DNA of 64,000 bases, from contig NZ_VCQT01000012.1 in the NCBI RefSeq assembly GCF_005938655.1, forward strand, positions 62,001-126,000. The letters are read 5' to 3'. Below, in pieces: positions 44,887 to 54,342 of this stretch. The notes under the pieces were generated by a model that was not told the DNA's origin, did not search any database, and was given only the letters and a program-made list of their open reading frames with translations. The position numbers and the translations under genes are program-made. Position 1 is the stretch's first letter. Every line of letters starts with the position of its first letter. Origin of the DNA: Alloalcanivorax gelatiniphagus. GTDB taxonomy: Bacteria > Pseudomonadota > Gammaproteobacteria > Pseudomonadales > Alcanivoracaceae.

Positions 44887-45852
44887 TTAGCGGTGGATAT
44901 TGGCGCCGCGAATCAGGGTGCCCCAGCGGTCGTATTCCTTCTGCAGGAACGACTTGAAATCGGGCACGCTCATGGCGCGGGCGTCGGCGCCGGCGGTTTC
45001 GAATTTTTTCACCACCGCCGGGTCGGCGAGAACTTTTGCCAGCGCCTGGTTGAGTTCGTTGACGATCTTGTCCGGGGTGCCGGCGGGGGCGAACAGGCCG
45101 GTGAAGGTTTCCGATACCGCATCCGAGTAGCCCAGCTCTTTCAGGGTGGGCACGTCGGGCAGGGCGGGCAGGCGCTCCGGAGAAGTCACCGCCAGGGCGG
45201 TCAGTTTGCCGCTGGTCACGTACTGCTTGGCCACGGTGAGCTGATCAAAGTTGAAGTCCACGCGGCCGCCGAGCAGGTCGGTGGTGGCGGGGGCGTTGCC
45301 CTTGTAGTGCACGGTCAGCCACTCGGTTTTCAGCAGGCGCTGCATCATTTCGCTGATCAGGTGGTTCTGGGTGCCGGCGCCGGGGGAGGCCATGGCCAGT
45401 TCACCGGGGTGTTCCTGGGCGTACTTGAACAGTTGCTCGGCGCTTTTCATGCCCAGCTCCGGATTGCTTTGCAGCACCAGCGGCACGAACGAGATCGAGC
45501 CGATCGGCGCGAAATCGTCCTTCCAGTAGTAGTTGTCCTTGCGGAACAGCATGGGGCTGAACAGCACCGGGCCGTTGGGGGCCACGAACAGGGTGTAGCC
45601 GTCCGGGTCGGACTTGACCACGTAGGAGGCGGCGATCATGCCACCGGCGCCGGGGCGGTTTTCCACCACGAACGGTTGGCCGAATTCCTTTTCCAGACCG
45701 TCTGCCACGATGCGCGCGGCCAGGTCCACGTTACCGCCGGGCGGGTAGGGCACCACCAGGTGAACGGGTTTGGAGGGCCAGTCCGCGGCCTGGGCGCCCA
45801 CGCCCAGGCACAGCAGCATCAACAGGGTGGTCAAACGTTGGAATAAACGCAT
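44887..45852 (-). CDS. tctC: Tripartite tricarboxylate transporter receptor (Bug/TctC family)
   Basis: A 321-aa periplasmic binding protein. Signal peptide ends at AQA-AD (residue 22). Bug-family landmarks are WPSKPVHLVVPYPPGGNVDLAARIV, VVENRPGAGGMIAASYV, SPGAGTQNHLISEM and SGKLTALAVTSPERL. Its membrane partners TctB and TctA are encoded in the divergent operon at 50784-52746, so both arms are needed for uptake. Bug proteins bind carboxylates, including aromatic ones. Confidence 0.9.
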   Translation of the reverse strand: MRLFQRLTTLLMLLCLGVGAQAADWPSKPVHLVVPYPPGGNVDLAARIVADGLEKEFGQPFVVENRPGAGGMIAASYVVKSDPDGYTLFVAPNGPVLFSPMLFRKDNYYWKDDFAPIGSISFVPLVLQSNPELGMKSAEQLFKYAQEHPGELAMASPGAGTQNHLISEMMQRLLKTEWLTVHYKGNAPATTDLLGGRVDFNFDQLTVAKQYVTSGKLTALAVTSPERLPALPDVPTLKELGYSDAVSETFTGLFAPAGTPDKIVNELNQALAKVLADPAVVKKFETAGADARAMSVPDFKSFLQKEYDRWGTLIRGANIHR

Positions 45853-45975
45853 GGTTTTTATTCTCCGTTCTCTGTCCGGCGTCCGTGTTCGGCGCCGGTT
45901 TCAATTGGAAGGTGCGGGTGAATGAATACTTTCCGGAATCCGCCGCCGGGGCGGCAACCGTTAAATTCCCGGAAG

Positions 45976-45990
45976 GTCCACATAATGGAC
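45976..45990. promoter_or_regulatory. Operator dyad site 1
   Basis: GTCCACATAATGGAC, an imperfect dyad in the 337-bp divergent region between tctC and the flavin-reductase-like gene. It differs in one base from site 2 at 46082. A probable binding site for the IclR regulator encoded at 46816. The rest of this gap shows no gene. Confidence 0.65.
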
Positions 45991-46081
45991 GCAGGCGTTC
46001 ATCACCGGATCGGCATGGACCGCAGGATACTCTGAAAGGTGCTTATACGGGGGCTGGCCCGGAATCGGTTATGGTTGAAAC

Positions 46082-46096
46082 GTCCACATAGTGGAC
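46082..46096. promoter_or_regulatory. Operator dyad site 2
   Basis: GTCCACATAGTGGAC, a perfect six-base dyad around ATA. Its centre is 106 bp from that of site 1, close to ten helical turns, so the two sites face the same side of DNA and could be bridged by one regulator tetramer controlling both divergent operons. Confidence 0.65.
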
Positions 46097-46189
46097 ACTA
46101 TTGTCAGCGCCATGTTGATTCGCCACAGGCTCCCTCTTAGCTTTCCTGCTAGCCCATCGAGCGGCCGGTCGACTTCCAGGAGAATAAAT

Positions 46190-46819
46190 ATGCAAATCGA
46201 CACCGATTCCCTGTCGCCACAGGAATGCTATCGATTGATCAGCGGCATCGTGGTGCCCAGACCGATAGCCTGGATCACCACCCAGTCCGCCGACGGCGTG
46301 GTCAACCTGGCGCCCTTCAGCTGTTTCACCTTCGTGTCCAACAGCCCGCTGATGGTGGGTATCAACATCGGCCGCAAGGCCGGCCGTGAAAAGGACACCG
46401 CCCGTAATATCCGGGCCCTGGACCAGTTCGTGGTCAATATCGCCGACTGGACCATGGTCGAGGACGTGCACGCCAGCGCGGTGGAATACGACGCCCATGA
46501 AAGCGAAGTGGAAAGCCTGGGCCTGACGGTGCTGCCGTCGGAAACGGTGACGCCGCCGCGCCTGGAAAAAGCGCCGATCAGCCTGGAATGCCTACTGCAC
46601 AGCGTGACCGGTTACGGCAACACCGGCGCCGAGTTCTTCGTCGGCCGGGTGACCCGCATCCATGTCAGCGACCGGCTCTACGAAAACGGCCGCATCGACA
46701 CCCGCGCCCTGCAGCCGGTGTGCCGCATCGCCGGCGCCAACTACGCCACCCTGGGTGAGATCCGCCAGCTCAAGCCGGTGTCACAGACGCCCAAGAGCGT
46801 CATCGAGCCGGAATCATGA
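46190..46819 (+). CDS. Flavin reductase-like FMN-binding protein
   Basis: A 209-aa protein of the flavin_reduct (DIM6/NTAB) family. Features are YRLISGIVVPRPIAWITTQSADGVVNLAPFSCF and VGINIGRKAGREKDTARNIR, then FVVNIAD. This subgroup (with the PRPIAWI motif) usually lacks a recognised oxygenase partner; none is encoded in the window. ATG 46190 follows CCAGGAGAATAAAT. Its stop overlaps the IclR start by ATGA. Its role could be FMN-dependent reduction of a pathway intermediate. Confidence 0.85.
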   Translation: MQIDTDSLSPQECYRLISGIVVPRPIAWITTQSADGVVNLAPFSCFTFVSNSPLMVGINIGRKAGREKDTARNIRALDQFVVNIADWTMVEDVHASAVEYDAHESEVESLGLTVLPSETVTPPRLEKAPISLECLLHSVTGYGNTGAEFFVGRVTRIHVSDRLYENGRIDTRALQPVCRIAGANYATLGEIRQLKPVSQTPKSVIEPES

Positions 46820-47664
46820 ACGCCGGCGACGGTCTTCCGCCGGACACCGAGCTGGGGGAACCGACCCGGACCGAAGCCGGGGAGGGCGGTAAAACCCTGG
46901 GCGCGCGCAGCATCCGCCGGGCGGTGGCGATTCTGCGCATCCTCGCCACCGGGCAGGAACACGGCGTGCGGATCACCGATATCGTCCAGCAGACCGGCCT
47001 CAACCGCCCCACGGTGCACCGCATCCTGCGCGTGCTGATCGAGGAAGAGGCGGTGGAGCAGGACCCCAATACCCGCCGCTACATGGTGGGCCCGGAAGTG
47101 TCCCTGCTGGGCCTGTCCCGGGCCGCCCGGGTGCCGGTGAAATCGGTGGCCGAGCCCTACCTGCGGCACATCGCCGAACAATGCGGCGACAGCGTGTTTC
47201 TCACCATCCGCAGCGGTTTCGATTCCATCTGCGTGGACCGCAAGACCGGCAATTACCCGGTCAAGGTGCTGTCCATCGAGGTGGGTGCCCGCCGCCCCCT
47301 GGGGGTGAGCGTATCCGGCCTGGTGCTGATGGCCTTCGCCGAGCCGGATGACTGCGAGGAAGTGCTGCTCGGCAACGAGCAACGGCTGGTCAGCCACGGC
47401 CTGGAACTGGACCTGGTTCGCCGCCGCATCACCGAGACCCGCTCCCTGGGCTACGCCTACAGCGAGGTGGGCGTGGTGCCGGGCACCCGCGCCCTGGCGC
47501 TGCCGGTATTCGATGCCGAGCAGCAGCTGGTGGCCTCGGTGGCGGTGTCCGCCATGTCCGACCGGCTCAGCCCGGAGCGCCTGGCCATCCTGGTGCCGCT
47601 GATCCGCCGTCAAACCGAACTGATCGCCCAGCGACTGAACGAAATTCAGACCCGCCGCCGTTAA
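46816..47664 (+). CDS. IclR family regulator of second catabolic divergon
   Basis: A 282-aa IclR regulator with a 25-residue Glu/Gly-rich N-terminal extension. The HTH is RRAVAILRILATG, then ITDIVQQTGLNRPTVHRILRVLIEEEAV, and the effector domain follows residue 95. It is not closely related to the two IclR proteins at 14688 and 28473. It is translationally coupled to the flavin-reductase-like gene and is the natural candidate to bind the twin dyads at 45976 and 46082. Confidence 0.88.
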   Translation: MNAGDGLPPDTELGEPTRTEAGEGGKTLGARSIRRAVAILRILATGQEHGVRITDIVQQTGLNRPTVHRILRVLIEEEAVEQDPNTRRYMVGPEVSLLGLSRAARVPVKSVAEPYLRHIAEQCGDSVFLTIRSGFDSICVDRKTGNYPVKVLSIEVGARRPLGVSVSGLVLMAFAEPDDCEEVLLGNEQRLVSHGLELDLVRRRITETRSLGYAYSEVGVVPGTRALALPVFDAEQQLVASVAVSAMSDRLSPERLAILVPLIRRQTELIAQRLNEIQTRRR

Positions 47665-47681
47665 CGTTTTCAGGAGATACC

Positions 47682-48368
47682 ATGACATCCGTGACTCTGC
47701 GCCCGGGAGGGCCCCTGCTGAGCGGTGCCGTCTACGGCTGCCTGCTCAATGTCCAGGAAGAACTGGACCGGCTCGGTGACGCCATCAACGAAGCGCCCTA
47801 CAACGGCGCGCCCACCGGCCCGGTAATGTACGTGAAAACCCCGAACACCCAGATCGCCGCCGGTGAACCGGTACCGATCCCCGCCGACGTGGACCAGGTG
47901 CGCGTGGGCGCCACCCTGGGCGTGGTGATCAAGAACACCCTGACCCGCGCCAGCGCCGACCAGGCCCGCGCCGCCATCGCCGGCTACACCCTGGTCAATG
48001 ACGTGACCGTGCCCCACGAGAGCCTGTTCCGGCAGCCGCTCAAGCAGAAATGCCGGGACGGCTTCTGCCCGATTGGCCCGAATCTGGTGGACGCCGCCGA
48101 TCTGCCCGACCCGGATGGTCTCACCGTGCGCGCTCTGGTCAACGGCGAATGCCGCCAGCAATGGCGGCTGGCCGAACTGGTACGGCCGGTGGCCACGCTG
48201 CTCGCCGACCTCTCCGATTACACCAGCCTGTACCCCGGTGATCTGATCCTGGTGGGGGTGTCCCCGGACGCGCCCCTGGCCGGCGCCGGCGATACCGTGG
48301 CGGTGGAGATCGACGGCCTGGGTCGTCTTGAAAATCCGTTGGTCCGCGAAGGGGAGAACGCCCGATGA
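47682..48368 (+). CDS. HpaG N-terminal-half-like FAH-family protein
   Basis: A 228-aa fumarylacetoacetate-hydrolase-fold protein matching the N-terminal half of HpaG (isomerase/decarboxylase of homoprotocatechuate breakdown): GAVYGCLLNVQEELDRLGDAINEAPYNGAPTGPVMYVKTPNT at the start, TLVNDVTVPHESLFRQPLKQKCRDGFCPIGP in the middle. In E. coli the two halves are fused; here they are separate genes with a four-base ATGA overlap. Likely decarboxylates or isomerises a 5-oxo-pent-3-ene-tricarboxylate-like intermediate. Confidence 0.85.
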   Translation: MTSVTLRPGGPLLSGAVYGCLLNVQEELDRLGDAINEAPYNGAPTGPVMYVKTPNTQIAAGEPVPIPADVDQVRVGATLGVVIKNTLTRASADQARAAIAGYTLVNDVTVPHESLFRQPLKQKCRDGFCPIGPNLVDAADLPDPDGLTVRALVNGECRQQWRLAELVRPVATLLADLSDYTSLYPGDLILVGVSPDAPLAGAGDTVAVEIDGLGRLENPLVREGENAR

Positions 48369-49111
48369 AACAAGCCCGAATCGCATTCGAAGGCCGCGTG
48401 CAGCAGGCCTGGGAAGACAACGGCAAGCTGCGTCTGGCGGACGGCCGCCGGGTGGAGGAAACCGAGGTGGTGTGGCTGCCGCCGGTGACCCCGGGCACGA
48501 TCCTGGCGCTGGGGCTGAACTACGCCGACCACGCCGCCGAGATCGCTTCCAAGGCGCCGGAGGAACCGATGGTGTTCCTGAAGGGCGCCAACACCCTGGT
48601 CGGCCACCGCGCGTTCACGCCGCGCCCCGTGGACGCCACCAATATGCACTATGAGTGCGAGCTGGCCATCGTGGTCGGCAAGCCGGCGCGCAACGTGGCC
48701 AAGGCGGACGCCTACGACTACATCGCCGGCTACACCGTGGCCAACGACTACGCGGTGCGCAACTACCTGGAAGGGTTCTACCGGCCCAACTTCCGCATCA
48801 AGAGCCGTGACAACTGCACCCCCATCGGCCCCTGGCTGGTGGACGCGGCGGACATTCCCGATCCCATGAACCTGCGCCTGACCACCCGCGTCAACGGCGA
48901 GACCACCCAGGAAGGTTCCACCAAGGACATGATTTTCGACGTGCCGTTCCTGATCGAATACTTCAGCGGCTTCATGACCCTGCGGCCCGGCGACGTGATT
49001 CTCACCGGCACGCCCAAGGGCACCGTCAACGTGATGCCCGGCGACGAGGTGGTCACGGAAATCGAGGGCATTGGCGCCCTGCACAACACCATTATCGAGA
49101 GGAAGCCCTGA
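48365..49111 (+). CDS. HpaG C-terminal-half-like FAH-family protein
   Basis: A 248-aa FAH-fold protein corresponding to the C-terminal half of HpaG. It has [25 protein letters not shown], the metal-binding [16 protein letters not shown] (Glu pair), and [39 protein letters not shown]. The end [20 protein letters not shown] is typical. Starts by ATGA overlap with the previous gene and shares one base with the hydratase gene, so the three are tightly coupled. Confidence 0.88.
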   Translation: MKQARIAFEGRVQQAWEDNGKLRLADGRRVEETEVVWLPPVTPGTILALGLNYADHAAEIASKAPEEPMVFLKGANTLVGHRAFTPRPVDATNMHYECELAIVVGKPARNVAKADAYDYIAGYTVANDYAVRNYLEGFYRPNFRIKSRDNCTPIGPWLVDAADIPDPMNLRLTTRVNGETTQEGSTKDMIFDVPFLIEYFSGFMTLRPGDVILTGTPKGTVNVMPGDEVVTEIEGIGALHNTIIERKP

Positions 49112-49929
49112 TGTCCGCACAGACCAAACTCGATGACGCCGCCATCCGCGATGCGGCGGAGCGCCTCGACCGCGCCGAGCAGGAACGCACCCAGATCGAC
49201 CATCTGACCCTGCAATACCCGGAGATCGGCTTCGCCGAGGCCTACGCCATCCAGCGCCAGTGGGTAGACATGAAAGTGGCCCGTGGCCGCCGGGTGATGG
49301 GCCACAAAATCGGCCTCACCTCCCGGGCCATGCAGCTGTCCGCGCGCATCGACGAGCCGGACTACGGCGTGCTGCTCGACGACATGTTGTTCGAGGACAA
49401 CGCGGAAATTCCGGTGGACCGGTTTATCGTGCCGCGCCTGGAAGTGGAGCTGGCATTCGTGCTGGAACGGGATCTCACCGGCCCGGACTGCACCGTGCTG
49501 GACGTGATGCGTGCCACCGAGTACGTGATCCCGGCGCTGGAAATCATCGACGCCCGGGTGCGTCAGGTGGACCCGGCCAGCGGTGCCCCGCGCAAGGTGT
49601 TCGACACCATTTCCGACAACGCCGCCAACGCTGGCGTGGTGCTGGGCGGGCGCACCATTCGTCCGTTCGACATGGACCTGCGCTGGAGCGCGGCGGTGTG
49701 CAGCCGCAACGGCCTGGTGGAGGAAACCGGCGTGGCCGCCGGCGTGCTCGGCCACCCGGCCAAGGGCATCGCCTGGCTGGCCAACAAGCTGGCCCCCCAT
49801 GGCGTCACCCTGAAAGCCGGCGAGATCGTGCTGGCCGGTTCCTTCACCCGTCCGGTGGCAGCGTCCGCCGGCGATACCTTCCACGTGGACTACGGCCCGC
49901 TCGGCGCGCTGGGTCTGCGCTTCGTCTGA
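49111..49929 (+). CDS. hpaH: 2-Oxohepta-3-ene-1,7-dioate hydratase
   Basis: A 272-aa hydratase of the HpaH type, adding water to 2-oxohept-3-ene-1,7-dioate to give 4-hydroxy-2-oxopimelate. Recognisable parts are [60 protein letters not shown] and [14 protein letters not shown]. Related in fold to amnF and amnE in this window but with the longer HpaH-type [16 protein letters not shown] insert. Followed by its pathway partner HpaI. Confidence 0.88.
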   Translation: MSAQTKLDDAAIRDAAERLDRAEQERTQIDHLTLQYPEIGFAEAYAIQRQWVDMKVARGRRVMGHKIGLTSRAMQLSARIDEPDYGVLLDDMLFEDNAEIPVDRFIVPRLEVELAFVLERDLTGPDCTVLDVMRATEYVIPALEIIDARVRQVDPASGAPRKVFDTISDNAANAGVVLGGRTIRPFDMDLRWSAAVCSRNGLVEETGVAAGVLGHPAKGIAWLANKLAPHGVTLKAGEIVLAGSFTRPVAASAGDTFHVDYGPLGALGLRFV

Positions 49930-49941
49930 CAGGAGGCGGTT

Positions 49942-50739
49942 ATGGATCTTCCGGTCAATTCCTTCAAGCAGGCACTGCTGCAAGGCCGCACCCAGATCGG
50001 CCTGTGGTGCGCCCTGGCCAATGGCTACGGCACCGAGATCGCCGCCGGCGCCGGTTTCGACTGGTTGCTGATCGACGGCGAGCACGGCCCCAACGATGTG
50101 CGCTCGATCCTCGACCAGCTGCAGGCGGTGGCGCCGTATCCGACGCACCCGGTGGTGCGCCCGGTGAACGGCGACGCCGACACCCTCAAGCCGCTGCTGG
50201 ACGCCGGCGTGCAGACCTTTCTGGTACCGATGGTGGAAAGCGCCGAGCAGGCCCGCGCCATCGTCGAGGCCACCCGCTACCCGCCCCATGGCCGTCGCGG
50301 CGTGGGCGCCGGCCTGGCGCGGGCCTCGCGCTGGGGCCGGGTGCCGGACTACGTACACCACTGCCACGAACAATTGTGCGTGCTGCTGCAGGTGGAAAGT
50401 CGCGCCGGCCTGGACAACCTGGATGAGATCGCCGCCGTGAACGGGGTCGATGGCGTGTTTATCGGCGCCGCCGACCTGGGCGCGGACATGGGCTACCTGG
50501 GCCAGCCCGGTCATCCGGAGGTCAACGCCGCCCTGCTGGACGCCTTCAAACGCATCCAGGCGGCGGGCAAGCCCGCCGGCGCTCTCACCGTCAACGAGGA
50601 CCTGGCCCGGGAGCATCTCGCCGCCGGTTGCCGGTTTCTCGCCGTGGGCGCGGATGCCGCCCTGCTGGCGCGGGCCACGGACGCCCTGTCGCGCCGTTTC
50701 AAGGACCATTTGTCGCCGTCTCAGGCCGGCGGTTACTGA
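49942..50739 (+). CDS. hpaI: 4-Hydroxy-2-oxo-heptane-1,7-dioate aldolase
   Basis: A 265-aa class II pyruvate aldolase giving pyruvate and succinic semialdehyde. Catalytic and metal residues align with E. coli HpaI at a constant offset of three: His48 (DGEHGPND), Arg73 (VVRPVN), Glu152 (QVESRAG), Asp178 ([11 protein letters not shown]). The presence of HpaG-like, HpaH and HpaI genes together argues against a sugar-acid aldolase. ATG follows CAGGAGGCGGTT. Confidence 0.9.
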   Translation: MDLPVNSFKQALLQGRTQIGLWCALANGYGTEIAAGAGFDWLLIDGEHGPNDVRSILDQLQAVAPYPTHPVVRPVNGDADTLKPLLDAGVQTFLVPMVESAEQARAIVEATRYPPHGRRGVGAGLARASRWGRVPDYVHHCHEQLCVLLQVESRAGLDNLDEIAAVNGVDGVFIGAADLGADMGYLGQPGHPEVNAALLDAFKRIQAAGKPAGALTVNEDLAREHLAAGCRFLAVGADAALLARATDALSRRFKDHLSPSQAGGY

Positions 50740-50783
50740 CTCTATTCTCACAACGCGCATGGCGCCTCGGAGGAGAATAATAA

Positions 50784-51230
50784 ATGGCTCGTTCCATTAA
50801 CTGGTTGCAGGTGAGCGCGGCGCTGCTGCTCGGCCTGTTTGGCCTCTATGTGATTGTCCAGGGCAGTGGCTACGACATGGGTTCGTTGCGCCGCATGGGT
50901 CCCGGTTTTTTCCCGGTGATGATCGGCTCGGTACTTTTGCTGTTCGCCACGCTGCTGGTGCTGGAAGTGTGGCATTCGGAAAGAAGCGAAGAGCAATTCT
51001 GGATTCCGCGCCCCATTCTCACCATCAGCGCCGGTTTCGTGGCGTTCGCCGCCTTGCTGGAGCGGGCCGGGCTGGTGCCCGCCACGGCGGCGCTGGTGTT
51101 GCTGGTGTCGCTGGCGGAAAAGCCGGTGCGGCCGGTGGCGGCGGTGGCCACCGCGGTGGGGCTGAGTGTGCTCGGCGTCCTGGTGTTCATTTACGGCTTC
51201 GGCATTCCGGTGGCCCCGTTCGAGTGGTGA
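50784..51230 (+). CDS. tctB: Tripartite tricarboxylate transporter small membrane subunit
   Basis: A 148-aa protein with four predicted membrane helices (about 8-26, 45-62, 75-95, 110-140). RRMGPGFFPVMIGSVLLL is the TctB signature. Partner of TctA encoded four bases later and of the divergently encoded TctC. The start follows CGGAGGAGAATAATAA. Confidence 0.88.
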   Translation: MARSINWLQVSAALLLGLFGLYVIVQGSGYDMGSLRRMGPGFFPVMIGSVLLLFATLLVLEVWHSERSEEQFWIPRPILTISAGFVAFAALLERAGLVPATAALVLLVSLAEKPVRPVAAVATAVGLSVLGVLVFIYGFGIPVAPFEW

Positions 51231-51234
51231 TTTG

Positions 51235-52746
51235 ATGGATATCCTTCACAATCTGGCGCTCGGCGCCGAGGTCGCGTTTTCCTGGCAGGGCCTGCTGTTC
51301 TGTTTCGTCGGTGTGCTGGTCGGCACCTTCGTGGGCGTGCTGCCCGGTATCGGTCCGCTGGCGGCGATTTCCCTGGCGCTGCCGATGACCTATTACCTGT
51401 CTCCGCCGATCGCGCTGATCATGCTGGCGGGGATTTTCTACGGTGCCCAGTACGGCGGCTCCATCGCCGCCATTCTGCTTAACCTGCCCGGCACGGCGTC
51501 GGCGGCGGTCACCTGTATCGACGGCAACCAGATGACCAAGCAGGGGCGCGCCGGCGTGGCCCTGTTCACCGCCGCCATCTCTTCGTTCTGCGGTGGCATC
51601 GTGGCGATTTTCATGGTGCTGGGGTTCACGCCCATGATCGCGTCCTTCGCCACGGATTTCGGCGCGGTGGACTATTTCTCGATCATGCTGCTGGGCCTGG
51701 TGGCGGCGTCCACCCTGTCCGTGGGCTCGCCGCTCAAGGGCATGACCATGGTGATGCTGGGCATCGCCCTGGGGCTGGTGGGCACCGACGACACCTCCGG
51801 CACCGAGCGCTTTACCTTCGGCGTGCTGGCGCTGTCCGACGGCATCAGTCTGGTGGCCCTGGCCATGGGGCTGTTCGGGGTGGGCGAGATCCTCGCCAAC
51901 CTGGGCCAGGAAAAACGCTCCCCGCTCAAGGCCAGTGGCCTGACCTTCAAATCCATGCTGCCCAAACGGCACGAATGGAACGGCCTGTGGAAGACCATCC
52001 TGCGCGGTTCCGGCATTGGCGCCTTCGTCGGCGCGCTGCCCGGCTCCGGTCCGGCGATTGCCGCCTTCATGGCCTATGCGGCGGAAAAGAAACTGGCCAA
52101 GAATCCGGAGAATTTCGGCAAGGGCGAAGTGCGCGGCGTGGCTTCTCCGGAATCCGCCAACAACGCGGCGGTGCAGGCGGCGTTCATTCCCACCCTGAGT
52201 CTGGGCATTCCCGGCGACGCGGTCATGGCGGTGCTGCTCGGCGCCATGATCCTGCACGGTATTTCGCCCGGGCCGGAACTGGTGACCAGTAATCCGGAGA
52301 TGTTCTGGGGCCTGGTGGTGAGCTTTGGCGTGGGCAACATCATGCTGCTGGTGCTGAACCTGCCGCTGATCCGGGTGTGGGTGCGCATGTTGTCGATTCC
52401 CTACCATGTGCTGTACCCGGCCATGCTGTTCTTTATCTGCATCGGCGTGTTCTCGGTGCGCTCCAGCGTGTTCGATATCTACACCGCGCTGTTCTTCGGG
52501 GTGGTCGGCTACTTCCTGATCCGCTTGAAATTCCCGGCGGCGCCGTTGCTGCTCGGCTTTATTCTCGGGCCGATGATGGAAGTGCATTTCCGCCGTGGTT
52601 TGCTGTTGGCCCGGGGTGACTACATGGCCTTCGTTGACAGCGTGCCCAGCACCATTTTCCTGATTCTTACCGCGCTGTTCCTGGTGCTGCCGCTGTGGGC
52701 CGCGTTCCGCAAGCGCACCGCGCGCGCGGCCAACCTGGGAGATTGA
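51235..52746 (+). CDS. tctA: Tripartite tricarboxylate transporter large membrane subunit
   Basis: A 503-aa integral membrane protein with about 11-12 helices. Family motifs are FVGVLPGIGPLAAISLALPMTYYL, MLAGIFYGAQYGGSIAAILLNLPG, the repeat GAFVGALPGSGPAIAAFMAYAAEKKLAK, and GVASPESANNAAVQAAFIPTLSLGIPGDAVMAVLLGA. The start at 51235 (MDILHNLALG) is the usual family start; upstream in-frame sequence is a shadow of tctB. Imports a carboxylate driven by ion gradient. Confidence 0.93.
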   Translation: MDILHNLALGAEVAFSWQGLLFCFVGVLVGTFVGVLPGIGPLAAISLALPMTYYLSPPIALIMLAGIFYGAQYGGSIAAILLNLPGTASAAVTCIDGNQMTKQGRAGVALFTAAISSFCGGIVAIFMVLGFTPMIASFATDFGAVDYFSIMLLGLVAASTLSVGSPLKGMTMVMLGIALGLVGTDDTSGTERFTFGVLALSDGISLVALAMGLFGVGEILANLGQEKRSPLKASGLTFKSMLPKRHEWNGLWKTILRGSGIGAFVGALPGSGPAIAAFMAYAAEKKLAKNPENFGKGEVRGVASPESANNAAVQAAFIPTLSLGIPGDAVMAVLLGAMILHGISPGPELVTSNPEMFWGLVVSFGVGNIMLLVLNLPLIRVWVRMLSIPYHVLYPAMLFFICIGVFSVRSSVFDIYTALFFGVVGYFLIRLKFPAAPLLLGFILGPMMEVHFRRGLLLARGDYMAFVDSVPSTIFLILTALFLVLPLWAAFRKRTARAANLGD

Positions 52747-52752
52747 TCGATC

Positions 52753-54183
52753 ATGCGTAACAACTTTATCGCCGGTGCCTGGAGCCGGGGCGCCGGCGCC
52801 CGGCCCAACATCAATCCCTCCGACACCACGGACGTGATCGATGAGTACGCCCAGGCCGACGCCGAACAAACCCGCCAGGCCATCGCCGCCGCCCGGGCCG
52901 CTTTTCCGGCCTGGCGCCGGGGCGGCATTCAGGCCCGCGCCGATGCGCTGGACTTTATTGGCCTGGAACTGGCCGCCCGCAAGGAAGAGTTGGGCCGGTT
53001 GCTGTCCCGGGAAGAGGGCAAGACCTTGCCGGAAGGCATCGCCGAGGTGAACCGGGCGGCGCAGATTTTCCGCTTCTTCGCCGGTGAAGTGCTGCGCCCC
53101 GGCGGCGAGACCCTGCCGTCGGTGCGCCCGGGCATGGACGTGCACATCACCCGGGAACCGGTGGGCGTGGTGGGCATTATCACGCCCTGGAATTTCCCCA
53201 TCGCGATTCCCGCCTGGAAGATCGCCCCGGCCCTGGCCCATGGCAACTGCGTGGTGTTCAAACCCGCCGACCTGGTGCCCGGGTCCGCCTGGGCGCTGGC
53301 GGAAATCATCAGCCGCAGCGGCCTGCCGGAAGGGGTTTTCAACCTGACCATGGGGCGTGGCAGCGTGGTCGGCCAGACCCTGCTGGAAAGCCCGGACGTG
53401 GACGCCATCACCTTCACCGGCTCCGGCACCACCGGTGCCCGGGTGATGGCCACCGCTGGCGCCCGCTTCGCCAAGCTGCAGCTGGAAATGGGCGGCAAGA
53501 ACCCGCTGGTGGTGCTCGATGACGCGGACCTGGACCGGGCCGTGGAAGTGGCGGTGCAGGGGGCCTATTTCTCCACCGGCCAGCGCTGCACCGCCTCGTC
53601 CCGGTTTATTGTGGAGAAGGGCATCCACGACCGCTTCGTGGACGGCGTGCAACGGCGCCTGGCCGGTTTGACCGTGGATCATGCGCTGGGTGAGGGCACC
53701 GATATTGGTCCGGTGGTGGACCAGAGCCAGCTCGACCAGGATCTGGGTTACGTGGATACCGGCCGCGACGAGGGCGCCCGCCTGGTGTGCGGCGGTGAGC
53801 GTCTGCAGCGCGGCAGCGACGGTTTCTACATGGCCCCGGCCCTGTTCGCCGACACCGACCCGACCATGCGCATCGCCCGGGAAGAGATCTTCGGCCCGGT
53901 GGCCTGCGTTCTGGCGGCGGACGATTACGAGCACGCCCTGGCCCTGGCCAACGATACCGAGTTCGGTCTGTCCGCCGGTATTTGCACCTCGTCCCTGAAG
54001 CACGCCAGCCACTTCCGCCACCACGCGGAAGCCGGCATGGTGATGGTCAACACCCCCACCGCCGGTGTCGATTACCACGTGCCCTTCGGTGGCCGTAAGG
54101 GCTCCAGCTACGGCTCCCGGGAACAGGGCCGCTACGCCGCCGAATTCTTCACCACGGTGAAAACCGCCTACGTGGCGCCCTGA
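52753..54183 (+). CDS. NAD(P)-dependent aldehyde dehydrogenase
   Basis: A 476-aa aldehyde dehydrogenase. Catalytic Cys279 (TGQRCTASS) and Glu245 (EMGGKNP); PWNFPIAIPAWKIAPALAHGN binds cofactor. The end GVDYHVPFGGRKGSSYGSREQGRYAAEFFTTVKTAY is characteristic of the 2-oxoglutarate-semialdehyde dehydrogenase branch. In this operon it follows HpaI, whose product is succinic semialdehyde, so oxidation of that product to succinate is a plausible role; the HpaE role is an alternative. Last gene of the operon; an inverted REP pair follows. Confidence 0.87.
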   Translation: MRNNFIAGAWSRGAGARPNINPSDTTDVIDEYAQADAEQTRQAIAAARAAFPAWRRGGIQARADALDFIGLELAARKEELGRLLSREEGKTLPEGIAEVNRAAQIFRFFAGEVLRPGGETLPSVRPGMDVHITREPVGVVGIITPWNFPIAIPAWKIAPALAHGNCVVFKPADLVPGSAWALAEIISRSGLPEGVFNLTMGRGSVVGQTLLESPDVDAITFTGSGTTGARVMATAGARFAKLQLEMGGKNPLVVLDDADLDRAVEVAVQGAYFSTGQRCTASSRFIVEKGIHDRFVDGVQRRLAGLTVDHALGEGTDIGPVVDQSQLDQDLGYVDTGRDEGARLVCGGERLQRGSDGFYMAPALFADTDPTMRIAREEIFGPVACVLAADDYEHALALANDTEFGLSAGICTSSLKHASHFRHHAEAGMVMVNTPTAGVDYHVPFGGRKGSSYGSREQGRYAAEFFTTVKTAYVAP

Positions 54184-54194
54184 TCTCGGCCCCC

Positions 54195-54254
54195 ATCGCG
54201 ACTGAAGTCGCTCCTACGGTTAAAGAACGAGGTAGGAGCGACTTCAGTCGCGAT
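54195..54254. repeat. Inverted REP pair (REPIN-like)
   Basis: A 23-base sequence at 54195-54217 is perfectly repeated in inverted form at 54232-54254 (GTAGGAGCGACTTCAGTCGC core), with 14 bases between. Each unit also contains its own small dyad. The same family, with GGC in place of GAC, recurs at 55376-55600. Resembles the GTAGGAGCGGCTT... REP elements of pseudomonads. It can also act as transcript end for the operon upstream. Confidence 0.85.
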
Positions 54255-54342
54255 GCTTTTGGGCCGCGCGACGCTTCGGCGTCCTCCCCTCCAGTGGTAA
54301 GCTCCGGACACCAAAAACGTTGAACCGGGTGCCGGCAAAAAC

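Noticed and set aside
51187-54078. 963-codon minus-strand frame opposite tctA and the aldehyde dehydrogenase
   Set aside because: Antisense shadow with His/Gln/Arg-rich composition; the plus-strand genes have full family motifs.
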